From: Paramarasmius palmivorus
Taxonomy: Eukaryota; Basidiomycota; Agaricomycetes; Agaricales; Marasmiaceae
Direction: 5' to 3'
Assembly (NCBI GenBank): GCA_037176845.1
Contig: JAYKXP010000049.1
Coordinates: forward strand, 310,001-374,000
Length of the DNA: 64,000 nt
How positions within the stretch are numbered: position 1 is the stretch's first letter; each line of letters starts with the position of its first letter. A model generated the notes under the pieces. It was given only the letters and a program-made list of their open reading frames with translations. It was not told the DNA's origin and searched no databases. Shown piece by piece: positions 11,582 to 23,167 of this stretch. A program made the position numbers and the translations under genes.

Positions 11582-12343
11582 GTATGAGCTAACCACCTTT
11601 GACCCTGCCCGCTGACGCTCGCCAGTTTGATTATTGGGATTATGTCGTGGACTTGGGTTTGCTTTTTCTTTTGGGACAATCTACATACGCATGGACTTCT
11701 ACCTACCATTCATGACGTCGAAGTTTTAGCTGGTTCGCTTGTACACGTATGCAGTACTTACGATTCGGACTTTTTTCACTTCCACAATTCGCTGTTTGGC
11801 GTACTACAGTCTACTGTACTCACCAAAAAGTACTTAAAATAGTAAGGCGCTTTGTAGTGAATGCTACTTATGGGTACCTCCACTTGTAATTGGAAGACCT
11901 TTTCAGAGATTCTACGTGCTTGGTTAAGGAGAAAGTCAGTGTACTGCAAGTTGACGTGGAGGAACAAACCCGAATTCGAAGGCGCTTAGCGCTTAACTAA
12001 GCCTACTTGCATGCTCAACACGCAGATACTTCATTCACCACCTTCACCGCAGTGACTGTTGTAGTAGGGGGACCGGGGGTCGGGACGGACCTTTCCGGCA
12101 TGTTTGGCAGTGTTTAGCATAGGCTTTGGGCGCGTAGTCTACATAGTCAGCTAGCAGTATTCCACCAGCTTGGTCTTTGGCATTGCGTTGGCCAGACCGT
12201 CCGGACCTGCCCCACTGTCCACCATTCCAACGGTCACGGTGGATGCTGCGTACAACGCAAGGACAGAGTAGCACGCTCAACGCATGTAGGGCTCCCCGTG
12301 GATAAAGAATGCAGGACTAGTACTCCCTTTAAGTTTCTACCAC
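11582..12343. other. Intergenic, no gene recognised
   Basis: This holds the 3' end of the six-module gene and about 700 bp without protein signals. A GCGCTTAGCGCT palindromic motif is at 11983-11994. Neither strand shows a spliceable gene that I can support. Confidence 0.35.
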
Positions 12344-13101
12344 ATGCTCCTTCTATACGCTCTTGCGAGGCCTATTGCCTCGAGTCTATCCGCCGCCTCT
12401 TCCACCAACACCACATCCTTCGATCCGCTCGAGATCATCACAGTTGTCTTTGCGATTCTGAACTTCGGCACGTACTTTCTGTGGTGGAATAAGCCTCTTC
12501 GGGTTAGACATCCCGTTCGGGTGTATTGGCGGCAGCTGGAGGCTAAAAACGAGGAGAAGAAAGAGGAAGATTGGCTTATTTGCCTTGGCAAGGCAATTAC
12601 TGCAGTGGTCGGATATCTGGGCTAATCACAACCCAGAGGATATCATGGGATGGATTATCAAGTTGACCTTCCTTCCATTAGGAATCCTATGGGGCACCTT
12701 TTGGACATGTTTCCAAATTCTCCGAGACGAAGGCGACAATGGGATGGCAATCCCAATCTCTTCCAGATTGGACGACGATCCTCGAGCTAGCTCTCCACCT
12801 TTACATCGCTACCTACGGAATTGCAGCTCTCTTTGGCGCCATCCATTGTATCCCATGGGTTTTCCACTTTTCGACTCATACCGAACACCTGCTTTGGCGA
12901 ATATCAGCTGTCGCGGTTGCAGCTACACCCGTTGTAATGGGATTTTTGCATGTATATGTGAAGAAGTTGAATGACTCTCCATCGGGATGGGTGAAACGCA
13001 CCGTAGTCATTATCGTAATCGCGTTCACGACCCTACGTGACCTTCCCTTTAGTGCATATCAGACTATTCAATGGACAACTCTAATCCCGCACATCGGATG
13101 A
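12344..13101 (+). pseudogene. Truncated, frameshifted copy of an Agaricomycete multi-pass membrane protein
   Basis: Three consecutive frames carry pieces of one protein in the right order. Frame 1 (12344-12625) has FDPLEIITVVFAILNFGTYF then LWWNKPLRVRHPVRVYW. Frame 2 (about 12605-12745) has EDIMGWIIKLTFLPLGILWG. Frame 3 (12739-13101) has FGAIHCIPWVFHFSTHTEHL, LLWRISAVAVAATP and the natural C-terminus WTTLIPHIG. From memory, this family normally has a further 200 or more N-terminal residues, for which I find nothing upstream. The frame changes are not bridged by introns of plausible length or consensus; the one candidate is 29 bp. I therefore read it as a decayed 5'-truncated copy. A functional gene with unusual splicing is the less likely alternative. 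Confidence 0.6.
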
Positions 13102-14472
13102 TTCAGGTATGTCCAAGTCTTTCATTCAATGAACGAACTGTCGTGCTAATACACCCTTGCTAAGTTCAGCCTCTTGTCAACCCACTGTAATGTCCGCGCA
13201 TATTCGTGTTCTTTCGATCTTGCTTGTCTATTGTACACGTCTTACTGTTGTCTTTGCTATCATATTTCCGTCGTCGGCCGCGCAATCACCAGGTTCGCAT
13301 ATCCTACTCGATATCTATTGAAAACCACATAACGCTAGCCTAAATCTTCGTTTTGATGAACTTTGTACTTTCAACCAAGTCTTCGAACTACACGAAGAGA
13401 TGAAGACACGTACAGCATTGGATGCTGCATATTTTACCAGCCAGTGAGCTGATTTCGTTGGTGCTGACGGTGATAATACCGTGAACTGCAGCTGGCCTCA
13501 CGAATACTAGCATTGAACCTATGAGACAGAGACACTACCGATCCCAAACCTCTCCACTGTCCAGTCTCTTTACTCACGACAGATCTCAGGCCACTGCGAG
13601 GCGGCGTGGTTTCAAGGCGCTTTGAACATGTTAACGCTCGTCTTCACCTCGATCCTGAGGTTCATATGTACACCCACTAAATGTAGTTCCTGTTTGCAGG
13701 GGTGTTCTCAGCTTTCCTCAGGTTTCATAAGTTTCAGCATTGCACACACACCCATTTCCGTCTTTGATACAGTAACATAATTCCTCAACCGTCCGACCCA
13801 CATAAGTACTTGCATGACGCCGGCTCGGTTCCGAAGTTTTTCGGCTACCCTCCGTGTGCAGAACTGCGAGAGGCAAATAATCGGCCACCGTTTGTTATCG
13901 ATGAGGAAGTGAGAGGACTGTAGTGAGTTTCGGCACTCTTCCGCTGCCCGCACAACCATGCGGGGCAGCCCTCTGTAGTGCAGCCGGACTCGGAGTACAA
14001 TGCCTCAAACCTCAAACTTTCGAGCTCGAGCTCAACACAAGATGGCCGTTGTGGCAGAATAATGGCACGTAAGTTGTCAGCCAGCAACCGTTTGGCTTGC
14101 CCCACTTCCCGCTGCGCTAAGAGCACTCCCGGAGTTGTACCGGAGACTATAGCTACTCCTTCATTCATCTTCAATGAAACTGTCTGCTCGGGCTCTGCTT
14201 TCTCATATCTATTGGGCATCCTCGGCCTCAAAGTGGATGGCATCAAGCATTATTCAGCTCAAGACTCAGGACCTCTCCGATTGCTCACAAAAAGAAACCT
14301 TATTTCCCAAAAAGGAATCTCTGTCAGCACGATCTGACAAAGACGTCACTGACTCAGAAAAAAAACGCCTTGCTTATTGACCCACAACGTACTCGGACGC
14401 CAACTATAAAGGGATAATCTTTCGACATGGATCTTCATTCTTCCCCTCCCTACCAACCGCCCTGAACACACC
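13102..14472. other. Intergenic, possible gene remnants only
   Basis: A start at 13191 opens a hydrophobic leader-like peptide (MSAHIRVLSILLVY...) but the frame closes at the next plausible splice. Scattered short frames at 13340-13700 look partly protein-like without matching any family I know. Antisense open frames at 13708-14246 have no features. The MFS promoter lies at the right end. Confidence 0.3.
14405..14410 (+). promoter_or_regulatory. TATA box of the DHA1-type transporter gene
   Basis: TATAAA lies 68 bp before the ATG at 14473, with a pyrimidine-rich leader between them. Confidence 0.5.
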
Positions 14473-16790
14473 ATGAAGGACCTCATTCGTGACTCATTCA
14501 TTGGTCAACAAATCAACTACCTTTCCGGCGGTCGTTTACTCCCATATGCCGACCAACGACCAGGGTACCAAGTTCCTCAAAAGTACCTCTCTACTATGCT
14601 TTCTAGAGTATCTACGGCTACTCTGCAGGTTCCCGGGGACCAAGCACAGAAAAAGATGTCCAGTACTACTTACCCATCTACCCCTGCAACATGCCAAACA
14701 CCCACACCCACTTTACCGTGCGGTGAACGCGACAATGATGAAACGAAATCCATTGAGGCGATAGAGCGGGAGGCGCTCGACGTAGATGAAGCCGATGCGC
14801 GTTTACAGGAGGTAAAGACAGAAGAAAAGAGGGACGTCGAAAAGGGTGATGTAGAAGTCGAAATTAGAAGTATAGACGAGTCCAAAGAACAGGCTCTCGA
14901 TCCGTTCTTGGTGGATTGGGATGGACCAAACGATCAAGATAATCCAAGGTCAGTAATTCTCGCTTTCACTATTAAGGAGTCGCTTCTAACGCGTCAATTA
15001 CAGAAATTGGTCTCCTTTCAAGAAAGGATTTGTGGCTTTCAGCATTGCGCTCCTCACATTTTCAGGTACGTGCCTTTATTTTTACCTCTACGCATCCAGT
15101 GACTCACCTCTACTTGTAGTATATATCGGTTCTGCCATCTATACCTCGTCTATCCCCGGACTCATGGCCGAATTCGGTGTACCCCAAGTCATCGGTTCTC
15201 TTGGGCTCACTCTCTACGTTCTAGCCTACGGTATGGGACCCATGTTCCTCACTCCGCTGCAGGAGTTGCCTTCGTTGGGCAGGAACCCCGTATACATCAT
15301 CGGATTGGTCCTATTCCTTATTTTTAACATCCCTATCGCCCTGGCCAAAAATATGTCCACTGTTCTAGCCTTCAGGTTTTTAACCGGCTTCGTCGGTAGT
15401 CCGGCATTGGCTACTGGAGGCGCGTCAATGGCTGATATCTACTCCGGAAACCGACTATCCTATATGATTGGTATTTGGTCACTCGGAGCTGTCGCTGGAC
15501 CTATTCGTACGTCTTTCTCTTCCTCTGATTCTGTACAATGGCTTACAGATAATCTTTATAGTTGGTCCAGTTATCGGAGGCTTCGCAGCTCAGGCAAAGG
15601 ACTGGCGTTGGCCCACCTACGAATTAATGTGGATTTCAGCCTTTGCGATTGTCTTCCTTTCTCTGCTTTTGCCCGAGACCTACGAAGCGACTATTCTGCT
15701 CAAACGTGCTAGGCGTCTGAGAAAGCTCACTGGCAATAACCAGTTGAGGAGCCAAAGCGAGATCGACCAAGCTGCGATGAGCAAGAGAGAAATCGCGTAC
15801 GATGCGCTAATTCGACCATTTGTATTGGCAATGGAGCCAGCGGTGTTGTTCTTGAACGTCTATTTGGGCATGGTTTGTAAGTATCTTTTTTTCTCAAGTT
15901 CGTGGAAGGATTGTTCTGATATGTGATCATAGATTCGGTATTCTACCTATGGTTCGAGGCCTTCCCTTTGGTCTTCAACGAGATCTATCATATGAATCTT
16001 GGAGTGGGAAGTCTGCCTTTCCTCGGATTCGTCGTTTCTGGCGGCGCTACAGTAAGTTACTTCTCCATCGATCCCAAGCGCCCGAGCTAATTCATTGTGT
16101 CTACAGTATACAGTCTACTGTCTATATCGTGAGTTATACCGTCTCTTTCGTGGTTTCTACAACGCATGCTGACATCTTTTGCTAGTGAAATACTACCTGC
16201 ATCCCCGATTCGAAAGGAATCCGAACCTGGACCCTGAGATCCGATTGTATATTGGGCTGTTCGCCAGTATTTTCATCCCGATCTCCCTGCTCATCTTTGG
16301 TTGGACGGCAAGAGCTAATGTGCATTGGTATGTTCCCTTATCCAGCTGTACCTACATTGGGACTAATCCTCTTGAATAGGATTGCGCCTGTCATCGCTGC
16401 GGCCCTCTACCTGCCAGGCATTTTCCTCACCTTCCAGTCGATTTTGATCTATCTCTCGGAATCGTATAAAAAGTACACTGGGAGTATCTTGGCTGGAAAT
16501 GATTTGTTCAGGTTGGTTTCCTTTTGCCATCCGTTCTCTTCCAGGTAACTAACACGCAACGATACAGGTCCAGCATGGCGAGCGTGTTCCCACTCTTCGG
16601 AACAGCTTTCTTCAAGAACCTTGGACTCGGACCAGGCTCTTCATTATTGGCGGGTATTTCGATCTTGCTAATAGGAGTGTTCTACGTAAGTCTTTCTTCC
16701 TTCTTGAGTCTCCTTCATATGCTGACAAGTGTATAGTTGCTGATCCGCTTCGGAGGCAAGTTAAGAGCAAGGTCAAGATACGCAAACTAG
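14473..16790 (+). CDS. MFS transporter, DHA1 (drug:H+ antiporter-1) type
   Basis: Ten exons (14473-14948, 15004-15065, 15120-15506, 15562-15876, 15933-16051, 16107-16128, 16186-16327, 16380-16511, 16568-16685, 16737-16790) sum to 1827 nt, giving 608 residues. A long acidic cytosolic N-terminus ends in DPFLVDWDGPNDQDNPRNWS, the usual lead-in to TM1 of fungal DHA1 proteins. About twelve membrane spans follow, with YIGSAIYTSSIPGLM, LYVLAYGMGP, FRFLTGFVGSPALATGG and the motif C-like stretch GAVAGPILGPVIGGF. The last of these is rebuilt across the 15507-15561 intron. By family knowledge it exports small hydrophobic compounds or polyamines using the proton gradient; the substrate is unknown. It resembles the Tpo1/caffeine-resistance branch. 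One exon is only 22 nt. The HET gene is convergent. Confidence 0.92.
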
Positions 16791-17199
16791 ATCTACGACA
16801 AAATGACGATGACGACATTACGAACGAATCTGTATCGATTTACAATCATATATATACGGGGGAGCAGGCTGCTTAGAAACATAGAGGTGTATTTTTAACA
16901 TTATTATCATAGGGAGGAACTAGTTAGGCTAAGGATGTGTATCCATTAATTGGACTTGTTCAGATTATGCGTAGAGTACTCTCACTAGGAATCCGAATAG
17001 TTCAGGACATTTTCCCAACTGGGGCTTAAAATCGACTAGTTGCGCGTAAATCATAAGGTTCTGGCGATGATACAGGTTGAACAAGATAAATGTAAATTCA
17101 AAAGAGAAGCTATAAGTACAAGAAGGTAACGAGGTATGCAGAACTACCTGGCAGCTGGCAATGCCCGATGTGGAAACGAGAGGAAGTAAATTTCAAGTA
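16791..17199. other. Convergent intergenic region
   Basis: The 3' flanks of the MFS gene (+) and HET gene (-). AT-rich, with no further gene seen. Confidence 0.4.
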
Positions 17200-18978
17200 C
17201 TACTGCGTGCCGGTTTTTTTGTAAGGCACTGGGCCACCTACGGAAAGTTTAACATCCTGAAACAACATCAGATTCATACTGGCGAATGCTCGAGGAGAGG
17301 TGAGGAGAAATGTAATTCTGTGATATTTTCCTGGACCGTGGCGTTTGACAATGATGTAGGTGTCCTTGCAATTTGTATCTCCATTCCCACTGAATCCAAT
17401 ATAAACTGCGAGAGATTCAGCTACGGAAAGGTCGTGACGGCTAGAGTACGAATGATCGTTGTTCCAATAGCGCGGCTGCCAGAATTGCCAAAGTGTCCGT
17501 GTGCGCTGGCAAAAGTAGAAATCGTGTGTGAGGGTAGCATAACGATTGGGATCGCGGTGATAGTAGGGAGTGCAATCCGTGAGGGGTAAAACACACGGAG
17601 ATGTGAATGTGAGATATCCCTCGTCGTCTAGTACAATTCGGGCCCTTGGCGTCAACCTTGCATGCCACGAATCCAACAGATAGTGTCTTTGCTCTGTAAA
17701 CTCCTTCGCGACCTCTTTCCTATTGCCATCGGGATAAACCCATTCCGCTCTGCCTGCCACATTGGTCGTGGGTAGCCGTGGGAAAAGCGAGTACTTCGAA
17801 TGAGGGTCTACCCAGTAGAGGCCAAGAAACCACGACATATTTTCTGGAGGGTGGGCCTTCTCAAAATCGAAACGTTCGTGAGGCCGGACACGGGCAGCAG
17901 ATAGGGTGCTCTGGACGAGCGCGATTGCAGCGCCTATGCGGTCGTCCTTATCGAACTGATCAGGGTCGAGTTTGGCATCGAATAATCCCATGATACTGAG
18001 GACCATGTCGACAGGACGGGATGATGTCCGCATCATGGCAGCCTCCCAAATCGCCTTGTGCTGCTTCTGTGTAACACCGTCAAGGCAATGTCCCACCATG
18101 GAGAACTGAGAAGGTTCAAATCCAAAGAACTTGTGTGGCTCGTGGCGGAACCGCCAGATCACTTCGCACATGAAGAGCAAGGCGCGGATCCCACGATCAT
18201 TTATGTAGTACGAGCCCTTGTAATTAACTGGGCTCAGCGAATCACTGCCGGTCCCGATGACGAAATCAGGTGTACCGGGGTCGAAAAGGATATGAACCTT
18301 GGTCGTCAGAGGGGCAGTGATCTCTTGGAGTGTCCAAGCACGGTCGACCCACGTGGTTTTCTCCTCCATCTTCATCAACCTCTGAAGTCCTCCAGGGAGG
18401 ACAAGACATATACCACAATCGCGGTAAATGTTGAACATCTGCTTGATCTGCCACGATTTATCTTCTTTGACTGTCTGCATAATGCAGAGCCGGTCTATCC
18501 AGACGTATTCCCTGCCCATGACCTTCCATGCCGCCCACGAAATATCGTATAAGAGGCTGATCCCAATGTCATCTGCGTCCTCGGCACCTTTGACCGAAAA
18601 GTATCCACGTTTATCGCCCTGCCCTCTAACACCACGCCAGACATAAGAGATCGCGCAGTATTTCGCAACTGGCAAGGTCTCGTACTCGAATATGTGGATC
18701 TTTAGGTCACTGCTGTCCTTGTATTTGAACCAAGATCTATCGATCTGGACAAATCGAAAACGACAAGGCGTGGCGTTCTTCAAGATGTCGACAGAACGTT
18801 TCCCGGCTAGCTCGGACAGCGGGCAGGAGAAGATACATTTTCGTTTCCCGCCGCCGAGGACATGATCCAGCGTTTTCTGCGTAAGGTTATGTAAGCTCGA
18901 AGGAGTGTTTGCATTTTGGGCACGTACTCCAACCGAGGATTCGATGTTGTCAGCCAGCTCTTCAAGCTGGTTCAGCAT
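17200..18978 (-). CDS. HET-domain (heterokaryon incompatibility) protein
   Basis: A single uninterrupted frame of 592 residues. The HET domain occupies roughly residues 100-230 and shows its three landmarks in order: KYCAISYVWRG, REYVWIDRLCIM followed by WQIKQMFNIYRDCGICLVLPG, and TTWVDRAWTLQEI. HET domains are TIR-like folds that trigger regulated cell death on non-self recognition in filamentous fungi. The C-terminal 360 residues have no NACHT, ankyrin or WD repeats that I can see, so any sensing part is a lineage-specific extension or a partner protein. It has no introns, unlike most neighbours. Membership of the HET family is clear; participation in an active incompatibility system is inference. 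Confidence 0.92.
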   Translation of the reverse strand: MLNQLEELADNIESSVGVRAQNANTPSSLHNLTQKTLDHVLGGGKRKCIFSCPLSELAGKRSVDILKNATPCRFRFVQIDRSWFKYKDSSDLKIHIFEYETLPVAKYCAISYVWRGVRGQGDKRGYFSVKGAEDADDIGISLLYDISWAAWKVMGREYVWIDRLCIMQTVKEDKSWQIKQMFNIYRDCGICLVLPGGLQRLMKMEEKTTWVDRAWTLQEITAPLTTKVHILFDPGTPDFVIGTGSDSLSPVNYKGSYYINDRGIRALLFMCEVIWRFRHEPHKFFGFEPSQFSMVGHCLDGVTQKQHKAIWEAAMMRTSSRPVDMVLSIMGLFDAKLDPDQFDKDDRIGAAIALVQSTLSAARVRPHERFDFEKAHPPENMSWFLGLYWVDPHSKYSLFPRLPTTNVAGRAEWVYPDGNRKEVAKEFTEQRHYLLDSWHARLTPRARIVLDDEGYLTFTSPCVLPLTDCTPYYHRDPNRYATLTHDFYFCQRTRTLWQFWQPRYWNNDHSYSSRHDLSVAESLAVYIGFSGNGDTNCKDTYIIVKRHGPGKYHRITFLLTSPRAFASMNLMLFQDVKLSVGGPVPYKKTGTQ

Positions 18979-20457
18979 GCTATGTCGTAATGAGTCCGCA
19001 ATACAGAAGGAGGAGAGACTCTGGCTTTAAGAATGTTACCCTTCGGGAACACGCGTACAATGCTTGCACTAATTTATTGGAAGCGTGTTTTTGGCATCCA
19101 TAATGTTGCAGCTGACACGTTTGCTGGCTAGGCTTTATGATTATAGTGAATTCATGTGGGACGGTTAAGTGTTTCAGGCCGTCTATAATCGCTTCAGCGA
19201 GATCGAACAAATTTCTACAGTTTAAATACCTACTTCTCCCGAGAACTCAAGTAGTCAGCTAGCTCTTCAGAGTTTTACTCATAAGATAAGGGTTGGAATA
19301 GACAAACGAGACACGCCTACCACATGTCTTCGATCACCTCAAATGTTGCCGGTTCTGTGTTCATTGGAGGCCCTGTAATCGATTGAAGTTCCCGGGTATC
19401 TGATGAAGGGGGCCAATAATGCAGTGAATTTTCCTGTAAATGGCAACTTACCTTGAAGCCCGAGGTTTTAAAGAAGAAATTACAAGACTGTGTGTTCATC
19501 GATAGCGCTGAAAGCCGCAGCAAGGATGCATGATACGATTGAAAATATTCCAAAATACCAAATTTTGGCCTGTTAAAATGCCAAGGGGATGGACCTCCAA
19601 AACAACTCGAGGAGAAACTACGAACGTCTCAATGATGTTCGTTCGCCATTATCATCTTGCTATCGATGTATCGTTATCGGTGTCGCCGAGAATTACTGTT
19701 TGATTAACATGTAATTGGAGACGTTTGGGTGGTGGTGGTGGTCACTGGTCAAGAGGGCGTTGGCGCTAAACCAGCGCTTCACGGCGGAGCACTTTTCTCA
19801 CGGCGAAAATTCACCCTCTTTTAGACTCTACCAAACGCATTGAAAGGAAATCCTTCAAACCCACAAGTGACGCTGCTGGCACGTCCTATTGGGACAATTG
19901 GAATTGGGAGGAGAGCAGACAGGACCTCAGGTATGTATCACTACTGCATTTGACCGTCATATCTAGTGAATTTAGTCTTTTAGTTCAACACTTCGCCTCT
20001 GGAGTCCGCCAACGCGATGTGCGATATACCCAGAAGACCTGCAATACAACAATCAGCGAGTCGAAGAGCTGATAATGTACTAACATTACCATGAACATCT
20101 GCTCACGGAACCTCCGTTCTTCCAACGAATTCGGAATACCACGACCATCAATGAACTCTGGTATTCACGACGTCAGCGTCAATGTGCGAATTGGTCAACG
20201 TTTCTAATACCCGGCTTGGATCGCCTAAAATTTACCTTTCAGAATGCGGCACACGGGACAATTCCGGATGCATTTGCAGTGGCTCATACAGATTGCTACC
20301 TTCTGCTCGCCCGAGTTTCCCAATGCGAGCCCCGAATGGCAAGGTGCTTTCGCCACGCGGAATGACTCACGCCAACACAGTCCCAATCGGCTGGAGTGCA
20401 TACAACTTCGTGATGAGTAAGCCTTATACAAACTCTGGTCAACCTCCATCTTGTCTC
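18979..20457. other. Intergenic with one copy of a diverged repeat; possible undetected exons
   Basis: The repeat copy at 19636-19810 is described separately, and a short (ggt)n run lies at 19729-19741. Fragments between 19850 and 20420 read as protein-like in several frames with candidate splice sites (for example 19931 gtatgt, 20209 gtttct). I could not assemble a gene, so this may be a decayed gene or the 5' part of the next one. Confidence 0.3.
19636..19810 (+). repeat. Diverged direct repeat, left copy
   Basis: The stretch beginning gttcgttcgccattatc matches 22772 onward (ggtcgttcgccgttatc) with mostly single-base differences through a tatcgatg-atcgtt block and on to a gtcgcc. Weaker similarity resumes at 19757 (agggcgttggcgctaaacca, gcgcttcacggcgg) against 22840. 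The two copies lie in the same orientation on either side of the 20458-22729 gene. Confidence 0.5.
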
Positions 20458-22729
20458 ATGTCTATCCTCCAAGGGTCTTCCAATGTCACCGTAACAGGCG
20501 GAAGCTTTTCAGCTGTCGCTGGGTCCCAGTATAATTACCATGTTCAAGGAGATCTAGTTCAACTTTCCAATCCAAGGTTGGGCGGGCAGTCAACTATCTG
20601 GGACCAGGTATGTCGATATATGATTTATATACGAGTTATCTCTCTAAATTATGTGCTTCAGTATCAACAACTCAAGATGGGGGATGTCCGTCTCAAGCGG
20701 AAGATTGCAGTGACTGAAGTCGGGAGATGGGACGAGAGAACTTGGAGAAACCTGGATGCTCGCCGAACCATGTACATAGCCAGTGTTCGTGGTGAAGATC
20801 GAGGGGAAGAGAAGGAATTTCTCTACGTTCAATACAGCGGCCCCGATGCAGTTCAAGTGAGTTACTCTTACGCCTAATGTTTGTCGTCACTAACTATTTT
20901 GCATATGCAAGGCCTTCGAACAAGACTTTGCAGCCTTCTCTACTGTCAAGTGAGTTGACGATATCAGCCCAAACCCATTCTCAATGCCTGATATCTCAGG
21001 AGTATCAATTACGCTCAGCTTTTCGGCTATATCAACTGGAGCAGGTTACCTGCACTTGTCTTCTACAACGGTGAGATCATAATCTATATTGTCATAGTGA
21101 CCACGCTAATATTCGGACCGTCGGTGCAGAGCTCGTACCGGTATCACGCGTATTTGAACAAAATAAGTTCTCATCTCTGTTGTACTTGTATTTCTCCTAT
21201 GTGAGTTCCGAACTTGCACCTCCACTTTCCCTATCAATGATAGCTGCCTTCCTCTTCACCAGTTGACGGTCGCATCAGGACTGGACACACGAACTGTATG
21301 GCAAACTCCCTTTAGATCTCATCCGGTACTGAGCGATTGAATCTGTAGATACTTCATGAACTATGGATTGAACCGAGCACTGGTGCGCTACGCAGCGGAC
21401 CTTATGTCGAAGACTCATCCAGTGTCGGTTACTTTGTCTATGATTGTCGATCTGCTTCACTGTACAGTGAGAATCATCCTTTTCTGAACCTTCAGGCCTA
21501 CAGCAACACCAACGATCTCTTTGAATACCTCATCGGAATTCTCCCCGTCCGCAGTATTGTCGAAGGACTCCGTTGGTCCAATAGATTAATCTCAGAAGGA
21601 TCAGACGACCCAGCCGCCTCATTCATATTGTCAGCGTCACCTGGCACGATCTATCACAGAACCTCTCTCGAGATCATTGCTCGATACCCTGGAGACAGAG
21701 GGAGATGGTATCATAGCCCTTGGGAGGAGCGCTTTCATATCCCGGATACTATGCGAGAAAACGTCCTCGTGATGGAAGATGGATCAGTGAGGTGCGTGCG
21801 AGCTGGTCTCGAAGTGGTTATCTGGCTTGATTGGGAGTATAGGTTTATGTTACAGCCATCGGACGTTGAAGTCCCCGAGTCATTCTGGTTGTATTACAAC
21901 TTGCATCCCGTGGAGGTATGGATGTCCTTAGCGAATTCATGGATGCCGCAGGCACCCGGCGTTTTCAGCCAGCTTGGAATTCAAGAGGATGAATGGGGGG
22001 AGTACTGTGAGTTAATCATGTTTTCTGCCCAGAGTTGTGGTACTGACCGATGCATACCAGCTATATTTGGCCGCTTCTGGCTTTACTTTGAACGTGAATG
22101 GGACGAAGGGGTGTCACACATATGCGCGAACGCAAAAACCCTGGCACCGATATACCTCTTCATCCGACCGGTTCCTCGCCCCTCTGATGACGAAAGCAAG
22201 TGGGATGCCTGGCTGGGAGAGAAGTACTACTGGTCTCTTGACCCCTCTGGGACGTCAGAGATATTGGGGAATGAGCGACTGGATTTAGGACTTCCGTCGT
22301 TCCGGACTAGTGTTGAGATACGACATCATTGGTGGGACCGCGATGCATATACTGCAATTCAAATGCTTCATCGTCGCCAACGCCTTGACTTCATGTCAAT
22401 GGATCTTGCTAGATCCCTTGGCTACCCGATCCTCGAGGTTGTTGGTGATGCGCGCTTTGAAGAGGTCAACAAAGACGAAGGTAAACTATGCTTTCTCATC
22501 CTCGATGTTGAGATCTAACGCGGGCTATTCTCCAGATTACCATGATGAAACTGAAAATCCTGTTATGAACATGGGTCACCTTCCTGGTGTGGATGTAGTC
22601 AACAAGGAGGCTGAGCTCAGACCAGCCACCTCGCACAATTCTCCATCAATGCTCAAGAAAGGGATTCGGTGGGTAAAAGCGAGATGGTTTGAACGTTTCG
22701 GACGTCTGTCGCATCAGTTGCGAAAATAG
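20458..22729 (+). CDS. Agaricomycete orphan with kinase N-lobe-like segment
   Basis: Nine exons with consensus short introns give about 610 residues. The first two exons are 20458-20607 and 20662-20856, and the last is 22536-22729. I start at the ATG at 20458 because MSILQGSSNVTVTGGSFSAV is the usual N-terminal signature of this family as I remember it; an upstream in-frame ATG at 20182 has unconvincing sequence. Residues about 100-165 read as VQYSGPDAVQAFEQDFAAF, then INYAQLFGYINWSRLPALVF and YNELVPVSRVF. This spacing resembles strand 3, helix C, strands 4-5 and the hinge of a protein kinase, but no HRD or DFG motif follows. The C-terminal 440 residues are Trp-rich and unassigned. Whether it is a true pseudokinase is inference. 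It is convergent with the DUF6535 gene. Confidence 0.75.
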
Positions 22730-23167
22730 AAACCCGATTGCCAGGCTGCTCCTTTGTGCCCCGTCACGCCCAGTTTATGGTCGTTCGCCGTTATCCTCTT
22801 GTTATCGATGCATCGTTTGCATGTCGCCACGAGTTGGAGGGCGCTAAGCAAGCGCTTTTGACGGAGCTTGCGGCAAAAATTTACCGGGAGGCGGCGGCCG
22901 GGCCCCGCCGCAACCACCGACTTCGAAGTGCACCTCTCAGATGGCGGCACAAGCTCTCGGACGTAAATCCACGCATTTGACTCCTCTATTACCATTCAGG
23001 GAGTGGCACTCGGAAGGGATACCAAGCCATGCAAGAATGGCGGACACAAGGACTTAGGAAACTCACAGTTACAGTAACGCGGAAAGTACTTGCAAGTATA
23101 TAGTTGACAACATGTTTTTGACATCTGGAATGTCGCATGCGACAGTTCATGAGTATGTACTGTCCCG
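22730..23167. other. Convergent intergenic region with second repeat copy
   Basis: It holds the right copy of the diverged repeat at 22772-22910 and a GC-rich stretch at 22889-22913. No gene seen. Confidence 0.4.
22772..22910 (+). repeat. Diverged direct repeat, right copy
   Basis: It matches 19636 onward as described for that copy. It also contains GGCGCTAAGC, close to the GCGCTAAGCGC motif seen at two other intergenic sites. Possibly the remnant of a non-autonomous element. Confidence 0.5.

Noticed and set aside
17161..17589. 142-codon open frame on the plus strand
   Set aside because: Antisense to the intact HET-domain gene.
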